Under the pieces are notes generated by a model. That model saw only the letters and a list, made by a program, of their open reading frames with translations. It was not told the origin of the DNA and made no database searches. This document shows positions 19,570 through 26,669 of a stretch of DNA of 28,424 bases, piece by piece (within the stretch, counting starts at the first letter, position 1; every line of letters starts with the position of its first letter). Both the position numbers and the translations under genes were made by a program. This DNA comes from a virus: IMG/VR virus record IMGVR_UViG_3300031671_000007, positions 1 to 28,424 of that record. One strand, written 5' to 3'.

Positions 19570-20781
19570 ATGGCCGGGAATAGCTTGCTTACCATTTCTA
19601 TGGTGACTCGCGAAGCCGTTCGCCTCTGGAAGAATACAAATGCTTTCATGCGCAACATGGATACTACCTACGACGATCAGTACGCTCGCGAAGGCGCGAA
19701 AATCGGTTCGTCCCTGCGTATCCGCCTGCCGGTAGACTTCACGGTCCGCACCGGCGCCGCTGCGTCCTTCCAGGACGTGAGCGAGCAGTTCACCACCCTG
19801 ACGCTCGCGACGCAGCAGGGCGTGGACATGAGCTTCCCCTCGATCGACCTCACCCTGTCGGTGGACGACTTCGCGGAACGCTACATCGCCCCGGCGGTGA
19901 ACGTGCTCGCCGGCCAGGTCGCGGTTGCGATCATGTCGGGCGCCGAGGGCGGTGTCTGCAACTACATTGATAACGAGGCGGCGGGCGCGATCATCACGCC
20001 GACGGTCTCGACGTTCTTGACCGCGAATGCGATCCTGGACACGCAGTCGGCCCCGGTCCTCAACCACCGCATCGTGACGAACCCCTACACCGACGCGCGG
20101 ATTGCGGGCGCCCTCTCGGGTCTGTTCAATCCCGCGACGGAGATCAGCGAGCAGTATCGCAGCGGCGCGATGAAGAACGCGCTCGGGTTCGACTGGATGA
20201 AGGACCAGACCGTCATCCAGCACACGTCCGGCAGCTTCTCCGCCGGCACCGTGTCGGGCGCGGGCCAGAGCGGCAGCAGCGTCACCACGGGTGCCATCAC
20301 CGGCACGCTGGCGAAGGGCGACATCATCACCTTCGCCGGGGTGAATGGCGTTAACCGCATCACCAAGGCCGATTACGGGCAGCTTCGGCAGTTCGTCGTG
20401 ACGGGCGCGGTGGCGAGTGCCGGTACCTCGATCGGCATCTATCCGCCGCTGATCCCGCCCGGGCCCGGTGGCGCGCAGGTCCAGTATCAGACCGTCACCG
20501 CCTCTCCCGCCAATGGTGCGACGATCAGCCTGGTCGGGCCGGCGTCCGCCACCTACCGGAAGAACATCGCGTTCGTGCCGGAAGCGGTCACGATGGCGAC
20601 CGCGGACCTCGAAATCCCGCCGGATGTCCAGTCGGGGCGCGATCAGTTCGACGGGGTTTCGATGCGGATGGTTCGCCAGTACGTCGTCGGCACCGACCAG
20701 ACCGGGACGCGTCTCGATATTGTCTACGGCTACCTCTGGGTGAGGCCCGAATGGGCCTGCATCGTCGCAGACACGCTGTAA
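19570..20781 (+). CDS. Major capsid protein, P22 coat family
   Basis: A 403-residue coat protein that forms the icosahedral shell (HK97 fold with an inserted domain in P22). Features: an N-terminal helix (SMVTREAVRLWKNTNAFMRN), GAKIGSSLRIRLPVDFTVRT, a long beta/helix body (AERYIAPAVNVLAGQVAVAI), then an inserted domain with LAKGDIITFAGVNGVNRITK, which matches the P22 coat segment RGDKISFAGV. It ends YLWVRPEWACIVADTL. GGAG lies 8 nt before ATG 19570; a GTG at 19561 is less likely. It follows scaffold and a structured leader. Confidence 0.9.
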   Translation: MAGNSLLTISMVTREAVRLWKNTNAFMRNMDTTYDDQYAREGAKIGSSLRIRLPVDFTVRTGAAASFQDVSEQFTTLTLATQQGVDMSFPSIDLTLSVDDFAERYIAPAVNVLAGQVAVAIMSGAEGGVCNYIDNEAAGAIITPTVSTFLTANAILDTQSAPVLNHRIVTNPYTDARIAGALSGLFNPATEISEQYRSGAMKNALGFDWMKDQTVIQHTSGSFSAGTVSGAGQSGSSVTTGAITGTLAKGDIITFAGVNGVNRITKADYGQLRQFVVTGAVASAGTSIGIYPPLIPPGPGGAQVQYQTVTASPANGATISLVGPASATYRKNIAFVPEAVTMATADLEIPPDVQSGRDQFDGVSMRMVRQYVVGTDQTGTRLDIVYGYLWVRPEWACIVADTL

Positions 20782-20786
20782 CGAAC

Positions 20787-20820
20787 ACGGGCGCGGTGGC
20801 GGCAACGCTGCTGCGCCCGT
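20787..20820 (+). terminator. Hairpin after the coat gene
   Basis: ACGGGCGC (20787-20794) and GCGCCCGT (20813-20820) form a perfect 8-bp stem with an 18-nt loop, right behind the coat stop. There is no T-run, so it is more likely a partial terminator or 3' stabiliser than a full stop. Confidence 0.45.
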
Positions 20821-20848
20821 CGCGTTCCGAACATAACAGGAGAGAACT

Positions 20849-21511
20849 TTGTCGATCGAAACTGATCTCGCCCAAACCCAATTTCTGCAACGTGGCGGTG
20901 TTCTCTCGCGCGCCATCGCGAAGAAGATGGAGACGGGCGAAATGTCCCAGACCTACACGTTCCGCGAGTATCCGAAAATGCTCCGGATCAGCAAGGGCGT
21001 GCACAGCATTGAGTGCACGACGGAGAACGTGAAGGGCAAGACGCTGGAGTGGACCGAGCAGCGCGAGCTGTTCGATGAGATCATCGTCGCGACCGAGGAA
21101 GAGGAAGAGCGCGTCCTGTCCGGCGGTCGGACATCGGCGCAGATCGAACAGGAGCGGCTTGACCTGATCGGGCGCTGCCGGAATGCCGGGCTGCGGGTAG
21201 ACCCCACGTGGTCGTCCGTGCGGCTTCGGCGCGAGCTTGGCGATGCGATGGACGCACCGCCGGGCGACGAAGAGGCGCAGTTGCAGGCCGAGCTGGCGAA
21301 GCTGCGCCGCATGCGCGAGATGCGGGCCGAGATCGCGGCGCTCCAGGCGGAGATTGCCGAAGCGCCGGCGCCCGAGGTGGTGTCCGATGAGATCGAGGAT
21401 CTGCGGGTGCAGCTTCGGGCGCTCGGGATCAAGCCCGATCTGCGGTGGGGCGAGCCCCGGCTTCGGGGCGAGCTTGACAAGGCGACGGCACCCGATCGGG
21501 GCGCCGCGTAA
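20849..21511 (+). CDS. HeH/LEM-like repeat protein after the coat gene
   Basis: A 220-residue protein with TTG start at 20849 behind AGGAGAG. The N-terminal 85 residues are a compact alpha/beta part (MSQTYTFREYPKMLRISKGV). Two related helix-extended-helix units follow: RNAGLRVDPTWSSVRLRREL near 112-131 and RALGIKPDLRWGEPRLRGEL near 191-210. A Glu/Ala/Leu coiled coil separates them. Such short DNA-binding-like motifs are frequent in phage structural-region proteins. Possible head completion or DNA-contact role; not proven. Confidence 0.6.
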   Translation: MSIETDLAQTQFLQRGGVLSRAIAKKMETGEMSQTYTFREYPKMLRISKGVHSIECTTENVKGKTLEWTEQRELFDEIIVATEEEEERVLSGGRTSAQIEQERLDLIGRCRNAGLRVDPTWSSVRLRRELGDAMDAPPGDEEAQLQAELAKLRRMREMRAEIAALQAEIAEAPAPEVVSDEIEDLRVQLRALGIKPDLRWGEPRLRGELDKATAPDRGAA

Positions 21512-21513
21512 CG

Positions 21514-22245
21514 ATGCCCCTCGTAACCGCCCAGGACCTCGTAACGTTCGCCCTCAAGGCGACGGGCGTCCTGGGCGTGGGGCAGAGTGCGCTGGCTGAG
21601 GACAACACCGACAGTTTCTCGGCCCTCAACGGCATGGTGGGGCAGTGGAACGCCAAGCGGTGGCTGATCTACCAGCTTGTCGATTACTCAATCGTCTCGA
21701 CCGGCGCCGTCTCCTACACGGTCGGCGTCGGCGGCCAGATCAACACGCCGGGACGCGCGACGCGACTGGAATCGGCGTTCTTTCGGCAGTTCATCACGTC
21801 CGCACCGGCTGCGGTCGATTACCCCCTCACGATCCTGCAATCCCGCGAAGATTACAATCGGATCGTGCTGAAAGGGCTGGTAAGCTGGCCGGCATTCATC
21901 TTCCTCGACAGCGGCAACCCGCTCGGGAACGTGTATCCGTGGCCGGTGCCGGCAGCGTCGCTCTATGAGCTGCATATCACGCTGAAGCAGACGCTGCCGC
22001 AGTTTGCCACTTACACGCAGCAGATCGATTTGCCGGAGGAATACACCGAAGCGCTGTGGACGAACCTCGCGCTTCGCCTCTCTGCGATCTATCCCGGCGC
22101 CTCTGTCACCGATGATACCCGCAAGCTCGCCGCTGCGTCCCTGGAAACGATCCGGGTAGCGAATACGGAGATTCCGCGTCTGGGGATGCCGACGCCGCTG
22201 ACGCGCGGGAGTCTCTATAATATACTGAGCGATTCTATATACTAA
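21514..22245 (+). CDS. P22 gp4-like head-completion (tail accessory) protein
   Basis: A 243-residue protein of the packaged-DNA-stabilisation gp4 family. It would bind the portal ring after packaging and extend the channel. Typical segments: TAQDLVTFALKATGVLGVGQ, DSFSALNGMVGQWNAKRWLI, an IVLKGLVSWPAFIFLDSGNP to GNVYPWPVP run, and LPEEYTEALWTNLALRLSAI near the C-terminus. P22 gp4 is about 166 residues, so this form is longer. It starts 2 nt after the previous stop. In P22 gp10 follows directly; here a homing-type gene intervenes. Confidence 0.8.
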   Translation: MPLVTAQDLVTFALKATGVLGVGQSALAEDNTDSFSALNGMVGQWNAKRWLIYQLVDYSIVSTGAVSYTVGVGGQINTPGRATRLESAFFRQFITSAPAAVDYPLTILQSREDYNRIVLKGLVSWPAFIFLDSGNPLGNVYPWPVPAASLYELHITLKQTLPQFATYTQQIDLPEEYTEALWTNLALRLSAIYPGASVTDDTRKLAAASLETIRVANTEIPRLGMPTPLTRGSLYNILSDSIY

Positions 22246-22252
22246 AATATCC

Positions 22253-22281
22253 TTGAAAGCCATGCTATAACGCGCTATGCA
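22253..22281 (+). promoter_or_regulatory. AT-rich promoter of the inserted endonuclease-like gene
   Basis: TTGAAA (22253-22258), a 17-nt spacer and TATGCA (22276-22281). A second -10-like CTATAA lies in the spacer. The region from 22215 to 22275 is strikingly AT-rich against the GC-rich surroundings. Confidence 0.5.
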
Positions 22282-22307
22282 GGTCCGCCTGTTAGGAGGG
22301 GCTTGCG

Positions 22308-22928
22308 ATGGAAATCAACAAAGGCTACCGTTTCGAACGGCTCACTGCGGTCTGTTTCTCTCATTACAGCGAGCGGTGGCACATTCCGCATTGGCTGTTT
22401 CGATGCGATTGCGGCAAAGAGAAAGTGTGCGGCGTCTGCAATGTTGTGAGCGGCAGGACAAAGTCGTGCGGGTGTCTCCAAAAAGAACGAGCAAGCGCCG
22501 CGCGGCTACGACACGGAATGTCGGATCATCCCGCCTACAACACGTGGACTGCTCTCAATAACCGATGCAATAATCCGAACGCATCTGATTTTCAGCACTA
22601 TGGCGGCAGGGGAATCCGCGTATGTGCCGCGTGGCGCACGTTTGACGGGTTTTGGGCCGACATGGGCGCATCCTGGGCGCTGGGCCTTACAATCGAGCGC
22701 GTTAATAATGGCGGCGATTATGAGGCTGCCAATTGCGTGTGGGCTACATGGGAACGCCAGCAGCGCAATAGGCGCAACAGCAAAATAATCGACACTCCTT
22801 GGGGCCGTATGTCGGCGGCGGCGGCGGCGGAAAAGGCAGACCTTCCTTACGGTCTGTTCATTCAGCGCGTGCGAGCGGGCTGGTCGGCCCCCGATCTATT
22901 CCTGCCGCGGCGGCGGCGGAAAGACTAG
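22308..22928 (+). CDS. Homing-endonuclease-like protein (HNH/AP2-associated phage type)
   Basis: A 206-residue protein. Residues 25-65 have a four-Cys zinc knuckle (FRCDCGKEKVCGVCNVV, SCGCL). Residues 70-145 follow the recurrent phage pattern HGMSDHPAYNTWTALNNRCN, YGGRGIRVCAAWRTFDGFWA, ERVNNGGDYEAANCVWATW. Proteins with this pattern are usually free-standing homing-like nucleases. The C-terminal part (GRMSAAAAAEKADLPYGLFI) is an HTH-like target reader. It is more AT-rich than its neighbours, has its own promoter, and splits gp4-like from gp10-like genes, as a selfish insertion would. The exact nuclease class is uncertain. Confidence 0.7.
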   Translation: MEINKGYRFERLTAVCFSHYSERWHIPHWLFRCDCGKEKVCGVCNVVSGRTKSCGCLQKERASAARLRHGMSDHPAYNTWTALNNRCNNPNASDFQHYGGRGIRVCAAWRTFDGFWADMGASWALGLTIERVNNGGDYEAANCVWATWERQQRNRRNSKIIDTPWGRMSAAAAAEKADLPYGLFIQRVRAGWSAPDLFLPRRRRKD

Positions 22929-22948
22929 AATCGAAAGGATGACAAGAC

Positions 22949-22978
22949 ATGGCCGCCTTCCCCGTTACCAGAGTCTGA
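22949..22978 (+). other. Nine-codon leader ORF before the gp10-like gene
   Basis: MAAFPVTRV followed by TGA. It has a good ribosome site (GAAAGGAT), while the gp10-like GTG six nt after the stop has none. Re-initiation after this mini-ORF may drive gp10 translation. It could also be the scar of a former N-terminus. Confidence 0.45.
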
Positions 22979-22984
22979 CCGCCG

Positions 22985-24490
22985 GTGCGCATCCCGCTCG
23001 CGCAAGGCGCATATTCAGCGCGGTCGGTCATCGCCTCGGCGCAGCGCTGCGTCAACCTCTACGCCGAGAACAACCCCTCCGGCACGATCCTCGAACTACA
23101 AAGCGCCGGCCAACCGTCGCCGTGGGGCACCGGACAATCGGCCGAGGTGCCGGCACCGCGGACCTATTATCCGGCGCCAGGGCTGCGACTGCTCGGCACG
23201 CCGCCTATCGCGGGACCGGCGCGGGGGCTCTACTGGGCCAACTCTGGGGCGCTCTATTACGTCTGTGGCAACACCCTCTACACCGTGTCTCCCTCGTGGG
23301 CCTTCACCACGGTTGGCACGATCGATGTCGGCAGCGCGCCGGTCAGCATGGCGGACAACGGCACGCTGCTCGGCCTCATGGACGGCACCTCGAACGGCTA
23401 CCAGGTGACGCTCGCCACTGGCGCCTTCGCCCCGATCAGCGCCACCAACAACTCGCCCCCCGCCGGCAGCGGCGCCGTCTACGCCTTCTACGGTGCCGAC
23501 CGGGTCGACATGCTGGACGGCTTCATGCTGTTCAACCAGCCGGGCACGCAGAACTTCTACTGCACCTACAACAACGAGATGGTGTTCGACGCGCTCTACT
23601 TCGCCGCGAAGAACGGTTATTCGGACCCGCTGGTGTCAGTGCTCGCCACCCGGCGCGAGATATGGCTGATCGGGCAGCGGACGACCGAGATATGGTTTGA
23701 TGCTGGCGCGGCGAATTTCCCGTTTCAGATCGTGCCGGGGCCGTTCATCCAGCACGGATGTTCGGCGAAATACTCGGTCGCGCAGATCAATGGCGCTGTC
23801 TATTGGCTTTCGCAGGATCAGGCCGGGCAGAACATCATGGTCCGGGCCGAGGGATATGAGGCTGCGCGCGTGTCCACGCACGCGATTGAGACCGAATGGA
23901 GCACGTACTCTACCACGGCCGATGCGGTGGGCTTCTGTTTCCAGCAGAACGGCCACCCGTTCTACCAGATCAATTTCCCGACTGCGGACCGAAGCTGGCG
24001 CTACGATGAATCGACGCAGGAATGGCACGAGGCCGTCTACGTCGATGCCAACGGCGTGGAGCATCGGCATCTCGCGCAGTGCGCCATCTTCGCCTACGGG
24101 CTGAACATCGTCGGGGATTGGCAGACGGGCGCGCTCTACGCCCTCGATCCCGGCGCCTACACCGACAACGGAGCGCCGATGCAATGGCGCCGTGGCTGGC
24201 CGCATCTGATGAATGACGGCAAGCGTGTCGGCTACACGTCATTCTCGGCCGATATGCAATGCGGCGAAGCGCCCGGCGGCACTGTCGGGCTGCGGTGGAG
24301 CGATGATCGCGGCCGCACCTACGGCAATCCGGTGCAGCAGTCCATGGGCGCGACCGGGCAGTACCTGGCGCAGCCGAAGTGGAACCGTCTCGGGTTGGCG
24401 CGTGACCGTGTGTTCGAACTGTACGGCACGATCCCGGGGCCGTTCGCGCTCAATGGGGCGTTTATCGAGGTGCAGGGCTTCGCGACATGA
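22985..24490 (+). CDS. P22 gp10-like packaged-DNA stabilisation protein
   Basis: A 501-residue tail-hub protein that plugs or extends the portal channel below gp4. The start RIPLAQGAYSARSVIASAQR followed by CVNLYAENNP is the family signature. Later segments LDGFMLFNQPGTQNFYCTYN, REIWLIGQRTTEIWFDAGAA and FIQHGCSAKYSVAQINGAVY repeat strand patterns of its beta-propeller. GTG at 22985 has poor ribosome binding and is probably coupled to the nine-codon ORF. The stop overlaps the next ATG. Confidence 0.9.
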   Translation: MRIPLAQGAYSARSVIASAQRCVNLYAENNPSGTILELQSAGQPSPWGTGQSAEVPAPRTYYPAPGLRLLGTPPIAGPARGLYWANSGALYYVCGNTLYTVSPSWAFTTVGTIDVGSAPVSMADNGTLLGLMDGTSNGYQVTLATGAFAPISATNNSPPAGSGAVYAFYGADRVDMLDGFMLFNQPGTQNFYCTYNNEMVFDALYFAAKNGYSDPLVSVLATRREIWLIGQRTTEIWFDAGAANFPFQIVPGPFIQHGCSAKYSVAQINGAVYWLSQDQAGQNIMVRAEGYEAARVSTHAIETEWSTYSTTADAVGFCFQQNGHPFYQINFPTADRSWRYDESTQEWHEAVYVDANGVEHRHLAQCAIFAYGLNIVGDWQTGALYALDPGAYTDNGAPMQWRRGWPHLMNDGKRVGYTSFSADMQCGEAPGGTVGLRWSDDRGRTYGNPVQQSMGATGQYLAQPKWNRLGLARDRVFELYGTIPGPFALNGAFIEVQGFAT

Positions 24491-24843
24491 CGGTCCCGGC
24501 CGCACTGCCGGTCCCCGCAGCGCCGATGATCGGTCCCGGGGGTGTCGTCACCCATACATGGCGGTACTTCTTCCAGCAGGTGCTGACACGCGCCGGGGGC
24601 GCCTCCGGGAATGACTTCGGTGCGCCGGCCAGCGTGTCGCTCACATCGTCGCCGTTCGTCTTCACTGCGCCTTCGGGCGGCGCATTGTTCCTGTCCGGGG
24701 GCGGCATCTCGGCGCTGACGATCGCGCGCGGCGGGGTGGGGTTCCCGACGGGCTCCTTCTACGGGGCGTTTCCGATGGCTCAAGGGGATACGATGACGAT
24801 CCGCTATGTGCGCGCTCCGGCGGCGGTGTTCATCCCGGGATGA
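24487..24843 (+). CDS. Small tail-module protein, unknown function
   Basis: A 118-residue protein: a Pro-rich start, a helix (THTWRYFFQQVLTRAGG), then a Ser/Gly-rich beta part (VSLTSSPFVFTAPSGGALFL, ISALTIARGGVGFPTGSFYG) ending AAVFIPG. The order of short helix then small beta-sandwich is common in phage tail or fibre-attachment proteins just downstream of gp10. Coupled at both ends by ATGA. No named family. Confidence 0.6.
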   Translation: MTVPAALPVPAAPMIGPGGVVTHTWRYFFQQVLTRAGGASGNDFGAPASVSLTSSPFVFTAPSGGALFLSGGGISALTIARGGVGFPTGSFYGAFPMAQGDTMTIRYVRAPAAVFIPG

Positions 24844-25895
24844 GCGGCGGGTTCATCATCTACGCGCTGCCCCGCAGCAGAACCTGGTGGCTTTCCAGAT
24901 TCTTGACCTACGCCGATTGGACCTGCGGCCACGACGAGCTTCGCCACGCCCGCAGCCTGGACGACATACCGGCATGGTTCGGGCAGCCGTGCACCGGCAC
25001 GGTGGAGACCGCCGCGGCCCCGTGGTGGCGCCTTGTGCCGCCAGAGGTGCGCACGGTCGTGGTGCGGCGCCCGGTCGCCGAGGTGGTCGACAGCCTGTTC
25101 GGCGCGGGGCTCCAGTGCGACCGCGACCGGCTCACGAAGGAGATGGTCCGGCTCGACCGAAAGCTCGATCAGATCGAGCACCGGGCGCCAGGCGCGCTGT
25201 CGGTGCAGTTCGCCGATCTTGCCTCCGAAGAGACGTGCGCGCGGGTGTTCGAGCACTGCCTGCCATATCCGCACGATCATGTCTGGTGGACAACGCTGTC
25301 GCCGGTGAACTTGCAGACCAACCTGCTGGCGCTGATGCGGTACATGCACGCCTATCAGGCTCCCCTTGCGAAGCTGGCCGCGATGGCGAAGCAGCGCACG
25401 TTGGCGCAGATGACACCGCCGCCGCGCGAACCCGACGGGGTTACGATCCAGCAAGAGCCGTTCGAGGCACTGTTCCAGGACGGCCGTGCGCTATTCGCCG
25501 AACATTCTCTCCAGGTCGGGGAGGCGCCCGACTCCTACCTCAGCAAGAATATCCCGCTGATGCGCGTGCTGGAGGAAATCGGCGCGATGCAGATCACGAC
25601 GGCGCGAAGCAACGGCAGGATGTTTGGGTACCTAATGGCGATCATCAGCCCCTCTCTGGAATCGCCCGGAGTGACAACAGGTGTGCACACGTTGTTTTTT
25701 GCCGATCGCGCCTTTCCTGGTCTCGGCATGAAGTTGCAGCGGGCATCGATCGCGGCCCTCCGGGCGCGTGGGGTGGACGAGATCGTGCTGCGCGCCGGGC
25801 CGCGAGGGTCAGGGCCGAAGATGGGGGCTCTTTATCGGCGTCTGGGAGCGGTCGATCACGGACAGCTTTTTATTCTTGATGGGAAGGCCGCGTAG
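24840..25895 (+). CDS. Sulfotransferase-like domain fused to a GNAT acetyltransferase
   Basis: A 351-residue two-domain enzyme. Residues 1-175 look like a P-loop sulfotransferase: FIIYALPRSRTWWLSRFLTY at 5-24 is the PAPS-binding start, VVVRRPVAEVVDSLFGAG at 73-90 the second phosphate-binding strand-helix. Residues 200-351 are a phage-type GNAT: EPFEALFQDGRALFAEHSLQ, then RMFGYLMAIIS, FPGLGMKLQRASIAALRARG (acetyl-CoA motif A) and MGALYRRLGAVDHGQ. GNAT genes are common in this part of podovirus genomes. The fusion to a sulfotransferase is unusual to me. Possible modification of virion, DNA or host surface; substrate unknown. Confidence 0.7.
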   Translation: MSGGFIIYALPRSRTWWLSRFLTYADWTCGHDELRHARSLDDIPAWFGQPCTGTVETAAAPWWRLVPPEVRTVVVRRPVAEVVDSLFGAGLQCDRDRLTKEMVRLDRKLDQIEHRAPGALSVQFADLASEETCARVFEHCLPYPHDHVWWTTLSPVNLQTNLLALMRYMHAYQAPLAKLAAMAKQRTLAQMTPPPREPDGVTIQQEPFEALFQDGRALFAEHSLQVGEAPDSYLSKNIPLMRVLEEIGAMQITTARSNGRMFGYLMAIISPSLESPGVTTGVHTLFFADRAFPGLGMKLQRASIAALRARGVDEIVLRAGPRGSGPKMGALYRRLGAVDHGQLFILDGKAA

Positions 25896-26669
25896 ATGGG
25901 AATCGGGGCCGCTATCGCCGGAGGGGTTGCGGCTGCTGGGATCGGTGGCGCGATCATCTCGTCCAATGCCGCGCAGTCCGCCGCGAAGACGCAAGCCAAT
26001 GCGGCTACGCAAGCATCAAACAATGCACTGGCGGCCGGTAAGCAGGCGCAGGCAGACCTTGCGCCATATGCGGCGGTGGGACAGCCGGCGGCGGCCACAC
26101 TTTCGCAGATCACCAGCAACCCGGCTGCGGGTCTCGCGCCCTATGGGCTGTCCGGCCTCACGTTTCAGCCGACGCAGGCGCAACTTGCGGCCACGCCGGG
26201 GTATCAGTTCGATCTCAATCAAGGCTTGCAGTCAACGCAGAACGCGAACGCAGCGCAGGGGCTCGGGGTGTCGGGCGCGGCGTTGAAGGGGGCGGCCAGC
26301 TATGCAACGGGGCTGGCGAACAACACGTTGACGACGCAGCAAGGCATTTTTCAGCAGAACTTGAACAACGTGCTCAACCCGTTGCAGTTCAATGCCAACA
26401 TGGGCGAGAACGCCGCTGCGGGGCAGGGCAACTACGGTATGCAGGCGACGGCGAATGCAAACCAGTATGCGACTGCGGGGTCGGCCGCCACAGCGGCGGG
26501 GACCATGGGATCGGCGAAAGCCTTGAACAGCGGACTTCAGGCGGTGGGGAACGCGCCGTTGAACTACCTGTTGTATAGCAATCTGCTAGGAAGTCAGACG
26601 AACCCAGGATTTAACGGCGCCGCGTCGCCGCAGTCTTCTTATGCCGCCGGCAACAGTTGGGTGCCCTGA
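25896..26669 (+). CDS. Ejection (internal virion) protein, P22 gp7-like position
   Basis: A 257-residue protein, very rich in Ala, Gly, Gln and Asn. Residues 1-25 (MGIGAAIAGGVAAAGIGGAI) are a glycine-rich hydrophobic segment able to enter membranes. Residues 25-50 form an Ala/Gln helix. The rest (GYQFDLNQGLQSTQNANAAQ, GLGVSGAALKGAASYATGLA) is repetitive. This pattern is typical of DNA-transfer proteins that are packaged in the head and injected to form a channel across the cell envelope. It starts directly after the upstream TAG and overlaps the next gene by TGATG. Confidence 0.7.
   Translation: MGIGAAIAGGVAAAGIGGAIISSNAAQSAAKTQANAATQASNNALAAGKQAQADLAPYAAVGQPAAATLSQITSNPAAGLAPYGLSGLTFQPTQAQLAATPGYQFDLNQGLQSTQNANAAQGLGVSGAALKGAASYATGLANNTLTTQQGIFQQNLNNVLNPLQFNANMGENAAAGQGNYGMQATANANQYATAGSAATAAGTMGSAKALNSGLQAVGNAPLNYLLYSNLLGSQTNPGFNGAASPQSSYAAGNSWVP

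Noticed and set aside
19465-20916. 483-codon minus-strand open frame
   Set aside because: Antisense to the well-supported coat gene, with no ribosome site and no recognisable motif.
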